64,000 nucleotides of DNA from NCBI RefSeq assembly GCF_000518265.1, contig NZ_KI912410.1, positions 662,774 to 726,773 on the forward strand, written 5' to 3'. The position numbers were made by a program, and so were the translations under genes. The notes below the pieces were generated by a model. The model was not told the origin of the DNA and did no database searches. It saw only the letters and a program-made list of their open reading frames with translations. Source of the stretch: Actinomadura oligospora ATCC 43269. GTDB lineage: Bacteria; Actinomycetota; Actinomycetes; Streptosporangiales; Streptosporangiaceae. This document shows, piece after piece, positions 1 through 7,798 of this stretch. The number at the start of each line of letters is the position of its first letter. Within the stretch, counting starts at the first letter, position 1.

Positions 1-985
1 GAGCCGCCGGTGGGAATCCAATCGCGCGACTCGGTCATAGGTGCTCGTGTGGACGAGGAACTCGTCTGCGCGCGTGCGCGTGAGGAGACGGTTCAGTTCG
101 TCCGCGACCTGCTCTTCGGTGCCGTGGACATGGCCGCGCATGGAGTCGTCGAAGATGCGGCGCTGCCGGTCTGTCATGGTGAGCGCCTCGATGCGCGACG
201 CGGGGATGAGCGGCGGGAACTCGCCATGCGTCCGCGAGTAGGCATTGGGCCCACGCTTCGGGGACGAGCATGCGGCGTGCCTCTTCCGTGGTGTCGGCTA
301 TGGCGACCGTCCCGGACACGATGACGTAGGGCTCGTCTTCCTGCGCGGACGGACGGAACGCCTCGCGATACCGCTCGATCGCGGCGACCATGGCGTCCTC
401 GCCTCGCGCGGGCGCGATGACGAGCGGCAGGCCGAGCTGCGCGGCGAGATCCGCTCCCTGCCCGGTGGCCAGGATGAACGCGGGGACGCGCAGCCCTTCG
501 GCGGGCCATGCGTGCACGCCCGGATGGACGTCCTGTTCGCCGCTGAAGTAGCCGAGGAGTTCGTGTATCTGCGTGGCGAAATCGGCGGCGTCCTCGCGGT
601 CGTGCCCGAGCGCACGCCGCACGCCGCCGGTGAAACCCACGGACCGTCCCAGCCCCATGTCGATGCGATCCGGGTGGAGCGAGGCGAGCACGCCGAACTG
701 CTCGGCGACGATGAGCGGCTGGTGGTTCGGGAGCATCACCCCGCCCGTCCCCACGCGCACGTGCGAGGTCGCCGCCGCGACCGCCGCCGCCAGGACGGTC
801 GGCGCGGACCCGGCCACGCCCGGAACGCTGTGGTGCTCGGCCACCCAGAAGCGATGAAAGCCAAGCTCATCGGCCTGCTGGGCGAACGCGACCGTGTTGC
901 GGAGGGCCTGGGACGGCTCCTCGCCGTCCCGGGTGCGGGACCGGTCCAGGATCGACCAGCGGATGCTTCGCAGAGGATCGCTCAC
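1..985 (-). pseudogene. LLM-class flavin-dependent oxidoreductase, frameshifted, cut by left edge
   Basis: Residues 1 to about 245 read as a luciferase-like (LLM class) flavin-dependent oxidoreductase, a TIM-barrel family that oxidises small organic substrates with reduced flavin. The WVAEHHSVPG segment (residue 47) and GLGRSVGF (residue 112) are typical of the MsnO8-like subgroup. The frame breaks at 247-252. Removing one base from the GGGCCC run restores a family-like C-terminus (AYSRTHGEFPPL, later EQVADELNRLL) that stays open to base 1, so the gene also runs off the window. The start is the ATG at 983-985. It diverges from a TetR gene, with a palindrome in the gap. The break is either a real inactivating frameshift or a base-calling error; the sequence alone cannot decide. 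Confidence 0.75.
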
Positions 986-1022
986 CTTCAGGACAACGCG
1001 CGGCGCGCTGCGGCATTCCGGA

Positions 1023-1042
1023 ATTTGACTTCGAGGTCAAAT
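1023..1042. promoter_or_regulatory. Palindromic operator, probable TetR site
   Basis: Twenty bases with perfect 7-base outer arms (ATTTGAC and GTCAAAT) around TTCGAG. It lies between the divergent oxidoreductase and TetR genes, 18 bases upstream of the chosen TetR start, the usual place for an autoregulatory site. A related but weaker site occurs at 1684-1703. Assignment to this TetR is inference from position. Confidence 0.6.
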
Positions 1043-1060
1043 ACTGGTGAGGTGGGTCTC

Positions 1061-1636
1061 GTGGGCAGACCGAAGCAGTTCGATCCGGACGCCGCCGTCG
1101 AGCAGGCGATGGACGTCTTCTGGCGTAAGGGGTACGGCGCGACGACGCCGCAGGACCTCGTCGTCGCGCTCGGCATCGGCAAGGGCAGCCTGTACCACGC
1201 GTTCGGTAGCAAGCGCGCGCTGTTCGAGAAGGCGCTCGAGCGGTACCGCGACGACCAGGCGGCCGGGCTGATCGAGCTTCTGGAGAGTCCGGGTCCGGTG
1301 AAGGAACGCCTGCGGCGGGCCCTGGAGTTCCTCGTCGAGGTCAACGTCCTCGACCCCCGCGGCTGCCTGGTGGTCAACACCGCGGCCGAGCTGGGCGGTG
1401 GCGGCGATCCGGCGATGGGCGAGACGGTCCGGAGCCAGTTCGCGCGCACCGAGGCCGCGTTCCGTGGCGCGGTCGAGGAGGCGCAGCGTTCCGGCGAGAT
1501 CGATCGGGGGCGTGATCCCCGCACCCTCGCCAGCATGATCCTCAGCACCTTGCTGGGTTTGCAGGTCCTCGCTCGCGCGGGCGAGGGCAGAGAACGGCTG
1601 AACCAGGTGGTCGACGGCCTGCTCGACTCCCTGTAG
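1061..1636 (+). CDS. TetR/AcrR family transcriptional regulator
   Basis: A one-domain TetR repressor of 191 residues. The N-terminal helix-turn-helix starts with GRPKQFD and continues through KGYGATTPQDLV and GKGSLYHAFGSK (residues about 1-60). A helical ligand-binding domain follows. The GTG at 1061 is preferred over the in-frame GTG at 1052 because it has a purine-rich ribosome site (GGTGAGGTGGG) at good spacing and gives the usual family start. It faces away from the oxidoreductase and toward the SDR. The palindrome at 1023-1042 and a partial copy before the SDR suggest it controls both neighbours and itself. The ligand is unknown. Confidence 0.9.
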   Translation: MGRPKQFDPDAAVEQAMDVFWRKGYGATTPQDLVVALGIGKGSLYHAFGSKRALFEKALERYRDDQAAGLIELLESPGPVKERLRRALEFLVEVNVLDPRGCLVVNTAAELGGGGDPAMGETVRSQFARTEAAFRGAVEEAQRSGEIDRGRDPRTLASMILSTLLGLQVLARAGEGRERLNQVVDGLLDSL

Positions 1637-1640
1637 CGAA

Positions 1641-1674
1641 AAGAGGCCGGCGTCTCGCGCGCCGGCCCCTCTTG
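1641..1674 (+). terminator. Stem-loop after TetR gene
   Basis: AAGAGGCCGGCG (1641-1652) can pair with CGCCGGCC..TCTT (1660-1673) with a two-base bulge, starting four bases after the TetR stop and followed by TGT. It is a plausible weak intrinsic terminator separating TetR from the SDR. Confidence 0.45.
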
Positions 1675-1683
1675 TACCCATAT

Positions 1684-1703
1684 TCTGTACCTCCAGGTCA
1701 AGA
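1684..1703. promoter_or_regulatory. Partial copy of the TetR palindrome before the SDR
   Basis: Twelve of 20 positions match the site at 1023-1042, including the whole right half AGGTCAA. It sits 13 bases before the SDR start, so a bound repressor would block the SDR promoter or ribosome access. One half-site is degenerate, so binding may be weaker. Confidence 0.4.
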
Positions 1704-1715
1704 AAGGTGTCCGTC

Positions 1716-2498
1716 ATGGACCTCGCACTGTCCGGCAAGACCGCGGTCGTCACCGGAGCCAGCCGCGGCATCGGCCTCGCCACCGTCCGCGCGCTGGTCG
1801 CCGAGGGCGTCACCGTCGCCGGAGCCGCCCGCACGGCGAGCGCCGAAATCAAGGAGACCGGCGCGATCCCCATCCAGGTCGACCTGTCCACCGACGCGGG
1901 CGCGCGCGAGCTGGCCGACCGCGCCGCCGCCGAACTCGGCGGCGTCGACCTCCTCGTCAACAACCTCGGCGGCGGTGACACCGTCGAGGTGCACGGGTTC
2001 CTCGACGTGTCCGAGGCCGAGTGGCAGGGCAACCTCGACCTCACGCTGCTCAGCGCCGTCCGCGTGACCCGCGCGATCCTGCCCGGCCTCGCCGGGAGGC
2101 GCGGGAACATCGTCAACGTCTCGTCCATCGGCGCGCGGCTTCCCGCCGCGGGCCCGGTCGCCTACAACGTCGCCAAGGCGGGCCTCACCGCGTTCGGCAA
2201 GGCCCTCGCCGAGGAGTACGGCCCACGCGGCGTCCGGGTGAACACCGTCTCGCCCGGCCCCGTCCGCACCGCCATCTGGGAGGCCCCGGACAACTTCGGC
2301 GCCCGCCTCGCCGAGTCCTTCGACGTCCCCCACGAGGAGTTCCTCACCAAGGTTCCCGAGGTCATGGGCATGACCACCGGCCGCCTCATCGAACCCGAGG
2401 AGGTCGCCGCCCTCATCACCTTCCTGCTCTCCGACGCCGCGTCCAGCATCACCGGCTCCGACCACCTCATCGACGGCGGCGTCGTCAAGACGACCTGA
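1716..2498 (+). CDS. SDR family NAD(P)-dependent oxidoreductase
   Basis: A classical short-chain dehydrogenase of 260 residues. It has the cofactor motif TGASRGIG (about 13-20), the NNLGG motif in place of NNAG, the catalytic VSS...YNVAK set (Tyr about 150, Lys about 154) and a PG..RT loop after strand 6. The ATG at 1716 is chosen over the GTG at 1707 because AGAAAGG then lies 8 bases upstream. Such enzymes reduce ketones or oxidise alcohols; the substrate cannot be read from the sequence. It lies downstream of the TetR gene with a likely shared operator and may act with the flavin oxidoreductase on the same compound. Confidence 0.9.
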   Translation: MDLALSGKTAVVTGASRGIGLATVRALVAEGVTVAGAARTASAEIKETGAIPIQVDLSTDAGARELADRAAAELGGVDLLVNNLGGGDTVEVHGFLDVSEAEWQGNLDLTLLSAVRVTRAILPGLAGRRGNIVNVSSIGARLPAAGPVAYNVAKAGLTAFGKALAEEYGPRGVRVNTVSPGPVRTAIWEAPDNFGARLAESFDVPHEEFLTKVPEVMGMTTGRLIEPEEVAALITFLLSDAASSITGSDHLIDGGVVKTT

Positions 2499-2535
2499 CC
2501 CGACCGCGCCGAATCCTCCGGCATGGCCGGGGGTG

Positions 2536-2856
2536 TCACTCGGGGTTGGTGACGCGGGCGAGGACGACTCCGCCGATGATCAGGGTCAGCGCGGCGAGGC
2601 GTCCGGCGTTGACCGGGTCACGTTGGACGGCGATGCCGAGCGTGATCGCGCCGACCGCGCCGATGCCGGTGAAGACCGCGTAGGCGGTGCCGACCGGCAG
2701 TCCGCGCATGGCCAGCGACAACAGGAAGATCGACGCCGCGCCCAGCAGGAAACAGACGAGCGTGGGCAGCGGTCGGGTGAAGTTCTCGGTGGGCCGGATG
2801 CTCTGCGAGAACGCGATCTCCACCAACCCGGCCAACCCCAGAAACAACCAGTTCAC
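2536..2856 (-). CDS. Small multidrug resistance (SMR) family transporter
   Basis: 106 residues with four predicted membrane helices, the full length for the SMR family, whose members work as dual-topology dimers in the inner membrane exchanging protons for cationic compounds or guanidinium. The essential glutamate is at about residue 13 (LVEIAFSQS) and loop 2 carries GLPVGTAYAVFTG. The start is a GTG preceded by GAGGAGC at 2861-2867. Assignment to the Gdx (guanidinium) or the Qac branch is uncertain; no guanidine riboswitch was recognised in the 174 bases upstream. It lies downstream of the azoreductase on the same strand. Confidence 0.9.
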   Translation of the reverse strand: MNWLFLGLAGLVEIAFSQSIRPTENFTRPLPTLVCFLLGAASIFLLSLAMRGLPVGTAYAVFTGIGAVGAITLGIAVQRDPVNAGRLAALTLIIGGVVLARVTNPE

Positions 2857-3030
2857 GTTACAGCTCCTCGAGGAAGAGGGGTTGGCTCGTGCGGGCGGAC
2901 CAAGGCCCGCATGAGGGTGGGAGCGCGACGGCGCCTCTGAGTCGAAAGGGGTGATGCTTCACGGACGTGTTCCTTGTGCGGGCGTGGGCGGGGTACGTCC
3001 GTGGCCTCCGGGTGAGGAATACGGTTCACG

Positions 3031-3678
3031 TCAGTAGTCCTTGGCGAGGGTTCGGGCGGCGTCGAGGGCGGCGGCGAGGGACTCGTCGTGCTTGGGACGC
3101 AGGTCGGCCAGGGCCGGGTCGATGAGGCTGTTGACGAGCTCGGCGTGGACGAACGTGGTGTCGTCCACGGCGAAGTGGCCCTGGAAGAAGTCGCGCAGGT
3201 AGCTCTCCTGGTGGTCGAAGCGCTCCTTGGGGGCTCCCGGGCCGTAGGCGCCGCCGCGCGCGGACGCCACGACGAAGCGGCGCGGCGCGAGGGAGACGCG
3301 AGGGAAGGTCACCTGGTCGAGCCACGCCTTGAGGGAGGAGGGAACCGAGTAGTTGTACATCGGCGTCGCGATGAGGATGACGTCGGCGGCGAGCAGCTCG
3401 TCCAGCAGCGGCTCGATGATCGCCCACGCCTCGCGCTGCGCGGGAGTGCGGACGGCCTCGTGCAGGCGTGCCGGGTCGGAGATCTGGTGCGCGAGCGCGT
3501 AGTCGCACAGCTCCGTCCACGCCTCGGTGATGTGTGGGACGGGGTCGGCCGCGAGGTCGCGCAGCACGTAGGCGCCGTCCGGGTGGGATTCGCGCCAGGC
3601 GTCGGCGAAGGCTTCGCCGACGCGGCGGCTGAACGAGTCACGGCGGGCGCTGGCGGTGAGGTGCAGCAACGAGGACAT
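3031..3678 (-). CDS. azoR: FMN-dependent NADH-azoreductase (AzoR type)
   Basis: 215 residues with a flavodoxin-like fold. The N-terminal LHLTASARRDSFSR binds the FMN phosphate, and the PMYNYSVPSSLKAWLD segment (about residue 105) is diagnostic of the AzoR/AcpD quinone and azo-dye reductases. These cytosolic homodimers reduce quinones, azo and nitro compounds with NAD(P)H. The gene diverges from a TetR regulator, and two near-identical 21-base palindromes lie in the 101-base gap. Expression is therefore probably induced when a quinone-like or electrophilic ligand releases the repressor; that role is inferred. Confidence 0.92.
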   Translation of the reverse strand: MSSLLHLTASARRDSFSRRVGEAFADAWRESHPDGAYVLRDLAADPVPHITEAWTELCDYALAHQISDPARLHEAVRTPAQREAWAIIEPLLDELLAADVILIATPMYNYSVPSSLKAWLDQVTFPRVSLAPRRFVVASARGGAYGPGAPKERFDHQESYLRDFFQGHFAVDDTTFVHAELVNSLIDPALADLRPKHDESLAAALDAARTLAKDY

Positions 3679-3695
3679 GGAAGGGCTCCTTCAAC

Positions 3696-3716
3696 AAGTG
3701 GACACTCTGTCCGCTT
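3696..3716. promoter_or_regulatory. Operator 1, 21-base palindrome
   Basis: AAGTGGACA-N3-TGTCCGCTT, with one mismatch between the 9-base arms, 18 bases upstream of the azoreductase start. Together with the site at 3732 it is strong evidence for a dimeric TetR binding pair controlling both divergent genes. Confidence 0.85.
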
Positions 3717-3731
3717 GAGAAGGTAGACGAT

Positions 3732-3752
3732 AAGCGGACAGCTTGTCCACTT
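3732..3752. promoter_or_regulatory. Operator 2, 21-base palindrome
   Basis: AAGCGGACA-N3-TGTCCACTT, the same motif as the 3696 site, its centre 36 bases away. It lies 28 bases before the TetR start, so it probably mediates autoregulation. Confidence 0.85.
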
Positions 3753-3779
3753 TTCCTCGCATGGGTTAGTGTCACGGCC

Positions 3780-4376
3780 ATGAACCTGCTCGCCGACCAG
3801 CCGGAACGCCCCCGCGAGCGTGCGGACGCGGCCCGCAACCGGGCGCGCGTTCTCGAGGCCGCCGCCGGTCTGTTCACCTCCCGCGACCCGCGCACGGTGA
3901 CCATGGACGACGTCGCGAAGGCCGCCGGCGTCGGCCGCGGCACCCTCTACCGGCGCTTCCCCGACGTCGCGTCCATCGCCCGCGCCCTCCTCGACGAACA
4001 CGAGCGCGCTCTCCAGGAGAAACTCCTGCGCGGCGAGCCGCCGCTCGGCCCCGGCGCGCCCCCGGCCGAACGCCTGGCGGCCTTCTACGCCGCCATGGTC
4101 GAACTCCTGGACGCGCACATCGCCCTCGTCCTCGGCGCCGAGACCGGCCCCCGCCGCTTCGAGACCGGCGCCTACGGCTTCTGGCGCGCCCACGTCCGAG
4201 CCCTCACCGCCGAACACACCACGACCGTCGCCGCAGGTGCCGAGGTGGACGCCCTGGCCGACGTCCTGCTGGCGCCACTAGCCCCCGAACTGTTCGAACG
4301 CCTACGAGCCGACGGACGCACCACCACCGAGATCACCGCAACCCTGACCAACCTGGCCCACCGCGTCCTCCCCTGA
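3780..4376 (+). CDS. TetR/AcrR family regulator of the azoreductase
   Basis: 198 residues. The DNA-binding domain (about residues 15-70) contains ARNRARVLEAAAGLF, TMDDVAKAAGVGRGTLYRRF and the recognition helix. The C-terminal region is helical and ligand-binding, of the type often annotated as bacterial regulatory protein TetR C-terminal. It is divergent from azoR with two operators between. The start ATG at 3780 is the first codon after the operators. A repressor role is inferred from the twin palindromes overlapping both promoters. Confidence 0.93.
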   Translation: MNLLADQPERPRERADAARNRARVLEAAAGLFTSRDPRTVTMDDVAKAAGVGRGTLYRRFPDVASIARALLDEHERALQEKLLRGEPPLGPGAPPAERLAAFYAAMVELLDAHIALVLGAETGPRRFETGAYGFWRAHVRALTAEHTTTVAAGAEVDALADVLLAPLAPELFERLRADGRTTTEITATLTNLAHRVLP

Positions 4377-4399
4377 CCAGCACCCGCCCGGCTGGTCAG
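4373..4399 (+). terminator. Hairpin over the TetR stop codon
   Basis: CTGACCAGC (4373-4381, containing the TGA stop) pairs perfectly with GCTGGTCAG (4391-4399) across a 9-base loop. There is no T-run, so it is a structural candidate only. Confidence 0.45.
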
Positions 4400-4423
4400 C
4401 CGTCCACCTGAGTGGTCCGCCGC

Positions 4424-4498
4424 CCGCCCGGCGTTCCGCCCGCCCGGCGTTCCGTCGGGCTGGTGTTCCGTCCGACCGGCGTTCCGTCCGCCCGGCGT
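4424..4498. repeat. Degenerate 16-17 base tandem repeat
   Basis: About four imperfect copies of a unit like CCCGGCGTTCCGTCC fill the space between the convergent TetR and LysR genes. No coding signal is seen in 4377-4658; the rest of that stretch is G-rich low-complexity sequence. Confidence 0.6.
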
Positions 4499-4658
4499 CA
4501 TGGTGGTCGCGCCCGAGTGCTGGTGAGATGGCGCATCCGGGGGGAGGGGGCGTCGCGTCTGGGGGCGCACGGGACGCGGCGTCCGGGGCGCGGGGACAGG
4601 GACGTCGCGTCCGGGGGACAGGGGGCGTGGTGTCCGAGTGGGTGGGCAGCTGGGGTGG

Positions 4659-5561
4659 TTAGAGGGGGGTGTTGGTGGTTTGGAGGGTTTCTTGGGTGGC
4701 GTCTAGGAAGGCTCGGGTTCGGGCGGTCTCGGTGGCGGTGCGCCAGACGAGGGCCACTTCGCTGGGTGGGGCGTCCTCGATGGGGACGTAGGTGACGGCG
4801 GAGTAGGAGTAGGCGCAGCAGACCGAGCTGGGGACCGGGGCGATGCCCGCGCCCGACGCGACCAGCGTCATCATTTCCTGGAGGGTTTCCACGGGTTCGT
4901 CGCGGCGGACGGGGTGGCCGGACGGAGTGACCGGGGGGACCTGGGCGTCCCACCAGTAGGACGGGGCGGGGCCGCGGGCGGTGAACGTGGTGTCGCGGGA
5001 CAGGTCGTCCATGCGGACGGACGGGCGGCTCGCGAACGGGTGGTCGGCGGCGACGGCCAGGAGCAGCGGCTCGGACAGGACGACGGGGCCGACGGTCAGG
5101 TCGGGTTCGGCGACCGGGAGGCGGGTGAGCAGGAGGTCCACGGTGCCGTCGCGGAGGGGGCCGAACGGGTCGCCGAGGTGGACCTCGCGCATGCGCACCT
5201 CGGTGCCCGGGTGGGCGGAGCGGAAGGCGGCGATGATGCGTGGGGTGAGTTCGCCCTGGGACGCGCCGAGGAAACCGATGGCGAGGGTGCCCGCGACGCC
5301 GCGCGCCATGGCGATCGCGGCGGATTCGGCGCGTTCGACGGCCGTCCAGGCCGGGGCGAGGTCGTCGTGCAGCTGCTTGCCGACGGGTGTCGGGAGGACG
5401 CGGCGGCTCGTCCGTTCGAAGAGGGGCGCGCCGATGCGGCGTTCCAGCTTCTTCAGGGTCTGGGACACCGCCGCCTGGGAGAGCCGCAGGCGCTCGGCGG
5501 TGCGGCCGAAGTGCAGCTCGTCCGCGAGGGTCAGGAAGACCTCGATCTCCTGCCGTTCCAC
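4659..5561 (-). CDS. LysR family transcriptional regulator
   Basis: 300 residues, standard LysR length. The N-terminal winged helix-turn-helix shows FLTLADELHFGRTAERL and SQAAVSQTLKKLERRIGAPLFERT. The C-terminal periplasmic-binding-like effector domain starts about residue 90 (GTLAIGFLGASQG). The GTG start at 5561 follows GGAGGTGAGG. It is divergent from an aldo-keto reductase with 88 bases between, the usual arrangement in which a LysR protein activates its neighbour. The effector is unknown. Confidence 0.92.
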   Translation of the reverse strand: MERQEIEVFLTLADELHFGRTAERLRLSQAAVSQTLKKLERRIGAPLFERTSRRVLPTPVGKQLHDDLAPAWTAVERAESAAIAMARGVAGTLAIGFLGASQGELTPRIIAAFRSAHPGTEVRMREVHLGDPFGPLRDGTVDLLLTRLPVAEPDLTVGPVVLSEPLLLAVAADHPFASRPSVRMDDLSRDTTFTARGPAPSYWWDAQVPPVTPSGHPVRRDEPVETLQEMMTLVASGAGIAPVPSSVCCAYSYSAVTYVPIEDAPPSEVALVWRTATETARTRAFLDATQETLQTTNTPL

Positions 5562-5649
5562 CGGCCTCACCTCCGTCGATAAGCCCGCATGATAGATCGT
5601 TTCGCAGGTCGGCGTTGTTCCCGGGTGGCGCCGGGACGAGGCTGGACGC

Positions 5650-6540
5650 ATGACGAACACGATGGTGAACGCGAAGACCCTGAACCTTGGCGGAGACCTG
5701 AGCGTCCGGCGGATCGGGCTCGGGACGATGCGGCTCGCGGACGGTCCGGGGCGTCCCGCCGACCCGACCGCCGCGCCCGTCTGGACGCCGCCCGCCGACC
5801 GTGACGCCGCTCTCGCGCTCCTTCGGGAGGCCGTCGAGCTGGGTGTCCAGCTCATCGACACCGCCGACGCGTACGCGCTCGGCGGGGGCGAGGAGCTGGT
5901 CGGCGAGGCGCTGCACCCGTACCGCGAGGACGTCGTGGTCGCGACGAAGGTCAGGGTCGCGCGTCCGTCGGCGGGCGAGTGGGTGCCGCTCGGGCACCCC
6001 GCCTACCTGCGGCAGCAGGCGGAGCTGAGCCTGCGGCGGCTGCGCACCGACCGGATCGACCTGCTCCAGCTGCACCGCGTCGACCCGACCGTCCCGCTGG
6101 AGGACCAGATCGGCGCGCTGAAGCAGCTCCAGGACGAGGGCAAGGTGCGGCACATCGGCCTGTCCGAGGTGACCGTCGAGCAGCTCGAGGCGGCTCGCGC
6201 GGTCGCACCGATCGCGGCCGTCCAGAACCTTTACAACCTCGCCGCGCGCGACCACGACCTGGTCGTGGACTACGCCGAGCGCCACGGCATCACGTTCCTG
6301 CCGTTCTTCCCCGTCGCGATGGGCGCGCACGCCGCTCCCGGCGGCGCGGTCGCCGAGGTCGCCGCGGAACTCGGCGCGACTCCGGCGCAGACCGCGCTGG
6401 CCTGGCTGCTGCGGCGCTCCCCGGCCCTCCTGCCGATCCCCGGCACGACGTCGGCCGCGCACGTGGCCGAGAACCTCGCGGCACTCGACCTCGCCCTGAC
6501 CGCCGACCAGACCACCCGCCTCAACACCCTCGCCGCCTAG
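5650..6540 (+). CDS. Aldo/keto reductase
   Basis: 296 residues forming a TIM barrel. The catalytic tetrad is visible: Asp and Tyr in IDTADAYA (about residue 76), Lys in VATKVRV and His in LLQLHRVD. The C-terminal PIPGTTS loop binds the NADPH phosphate. It reduces aldehydes or ketones with NADPH in the cytosol. There is one inserted loop near residues 35-50 (LADGPGRPADPTAAP), seen also in related oxidoreductases of the Tas/YdbC kind. It is probably regulated by the divergent LysR protein. Confidence 0.92.
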   Translation: MTNTMVNAKTLNLGGDLSVRRIGLGTMRLADGPGRPADPTAAPVWTPPADRDAALALLREAVELGVQLIDTADAYALGGGEELVGEALHPYREDVVVATKVRVARPSAGEWVPLGHPAYLRQQAELSLRRLRTDRIDLLQLHRVDPTVPLEDQIGALKQLQDEGKVRHIGLSEVTVEQLEAARAVAPIAAVQNLYNLAARDHDLVVDYAERHGITFLPFFPVAMGAHAAPGGAVAEVAAELGATPAQTALAWLLRRSPALLPIPGTTSAAHVAENLAALDLALTADQTTRLNTLAA

Positions 6541-6825
6541 ACCGCCCCCCGCATCGATGCCCGCGCCGGTGAAGCCACTCGCCCGCACCAGGCCCTATGC
6601 CTCGATGCCTGCGCTGACCGGGCTGACCGCCTCGCTCTGCCTGTGCTGCCCGCGTTGTTCGCGCTGCCGCGCTGTCGGCTGGCCTTGTGGCTCGCGCTGA
6701 CCAGACTGCTCGCCTCGACCAGGCTGTCCGCTTCCCGCGCCGGTTGGGGTGCTCGCGCAGACTGGGTGGGCTGCCCTGGAGGCTTCCTCCGACCAGGTCG
6801 TCCGGCTCGTGCTCGGGGGTGGTGG
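6541..6825. other. Non-coding spacer with degenerate repeats
   Basis: 285 bases between the convergent aldo-keto reductase and NUDIX genes. Around 6605-6745 phrases such as CGCTGACC-GGCTG and CTCGCCTCGACCAGGCTG recur imperfectly. No open frame with coding character or clear terminator was recognised. Confidence 0.5.
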
Positions 6826-7293
6826 TCAGGGGGTGTTGAGGAGCGGGATGATCGCGGTCAGCAGGTTGGATGGTTCGACGGCGTCGGACAAGGTGGCGAT
6901 CTCGCGGGGGGAGAGCCATGCCATTCCGAGGAAGGTGTCGTTCTCTTGCGGTGTGAACGCGGTCGGGCGGACGTCTGGGGTGTCGTCGAAGCGGGCGAGG
7001 AAGAACGGCTCGGTCTTGACGTACCGGGTGCCGAGCCAGAGGAAGTCCCGCTCGACTCGCACGGACACGTCCCGGATGGACGAACCGGGTAGCCCGGTCT
7101 CCTCGTGCAGTTCGCGCCGGGCGGCCTCGATGTCGGATTCGCCCGGGTCCACTCCGCCGCCCGGCGGCTCCCAGAACACGCGACGGTTGTGCGGGTCGTT
7201 CCAGTTCATCAGCAGGACGCGGCCCGCGCCGTCCACGCAGACGATCCGCACGGCGGGACGCGCCGACCAGTCGGCGGGTTCGTAGGTCTCCAC
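6826..7293 (-). CDS. NUDIX hydrolase
   Basis: 155 residues. The NUDIX box is complete: GGGVDPGESDIEAARRELHEETG (given here as the landmark, residues about 47-69), with the metal-binding REL-EE core. The preceding FWEPPGG segment matches enzymes acting on nucleoside diphosphates linked to another group. The GTG start at 7293 has GAGGAGG upstream. The exact substrate cannot be predicted. The gene is convergent with the aldo-keto reductase. Confidence 0.92.
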   Translation of the reverse strand: METYEPADWSARPAVRIVCVDGAGRVLLMNWNDPHNRRVFWEPPGGGVDPGESDIEAARRELHEETGLPGSSIRDVSVRVERDFLWLGTRYVKTEPFFLARFDDTPDVRPTAFTPQENDTFLGMAWLSPREIATLSDAVEPSNLLTAIIPLLNTP

Positions 7294-7403
7294 GCGAAGC
7301 CTCCTCGGTGCCAGCGTTTCATCGCACCGTCCATGATGGCGTCGGCCGAGTCGCACACGTGGCGGCCGACGAGTTCGCGTTCCTTCATGGTGTCGGTGGT
7401 CAT
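7209..7403 (-). CDS. Possible small protein overlapping the NUDIX start
   Basis: A 64-residue frame starting MTTDTMKERELVGRHVC whose first 35 residues look like protein (charged, helical), while the rest overlaps the NUDIX gene in another frame and looks like a shadow. Upstream in the same frame the sequence continues to read FDYEIARVPDGE without a start codon, so this may be the remnant of a longer gene broken near 7440. No family was recognised. Confidence 0.25.
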   Translation of the reverse strand: MTTDTMKERELVGRHVCDSADAIMDGAMKRWHRGGFAWRPTNPPTGRRVPPCGSSAWTARAASC

Positions 7404-7798
7404 CTCGCCGTCCGGGACACGCGCGATCTCGTAGTCGAATGTGACAAGGAACCGGTGAAAGTCGCGGCGATCGACGTCCCCAAAACGAACGGGACGGCGA
7501 GCAGTGCGGTGGCGAGGAAAGCGAGGGGCGGGCGCGGTGAGCTTCAGTTCCGAGGCGAGGAGTGCGCCCGTCGTTCGCGCCGGTGACCAGGCGGGACAGG
7601 GGCGCGGCGGCGAACAGTCCCGGGGTTCGTGGCGGCCTCCGGAAGGGAGAGCGAACGGGTGGTGAACGGTGTGGGATCGTTCAGGATGGCGTTATTGCAC
7701 ATCCGCTCCGCGGATTTGGGCAATACGCAAACGGCTATGGCGGGTATGGGGAAACGGGGGCTGGTCGCCCGTCCGGCGCGTGGTTAGCGTCCGGTGCC
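7404..7798. other. Spacer with possible gene remnants
   Basis: 395 bases with no confident gene. On the minus strand a short hydrophobic stretch (LAFLATALLAVPFVLG, near 7490-7540) could be a decayed membrane segment. A dyad lies at 7693-7725. The region resembles debris between the NUDIX gene and the broken aminotransferase. Confidence 0.35.
7693..7725. promoter_or_regulatory. Nested inverted repeat upstream of the aminotransferase remnant
   Basis: TATTGC (7693-7698) pairs with GCAATA (7720-7725), and inside it ATCCGC (7701-7706) pairs with GCGGAT (7710-7715). The sequence is AT-richer than its surroundings. It could be an operator or a hairpin left from the intact aminotransferase promoter. 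Confidence 0.4.

Noticed and set aside
245..1060. Long plus-strand frame fused to the TetR gene
   Set aside because: It is the antisense shadow of the flavin oxidoreductase; the TetR family start is at 1061 with its own ribosome site.
2857..3030. Guanidine riboswitch upstream of the SMR gene
   Set aside because: The leader has a short GCGGGC/GCCCGC hairpin, but I could not match conserved blocks of the guanidine-I or guanidine-III classes.
5562..5649. Classical LysR T-N11-A site
   Set aside because: CGAT...ATCG arms exist around 5577-5600, but the spacing and symmetry are too weak to report as a site.
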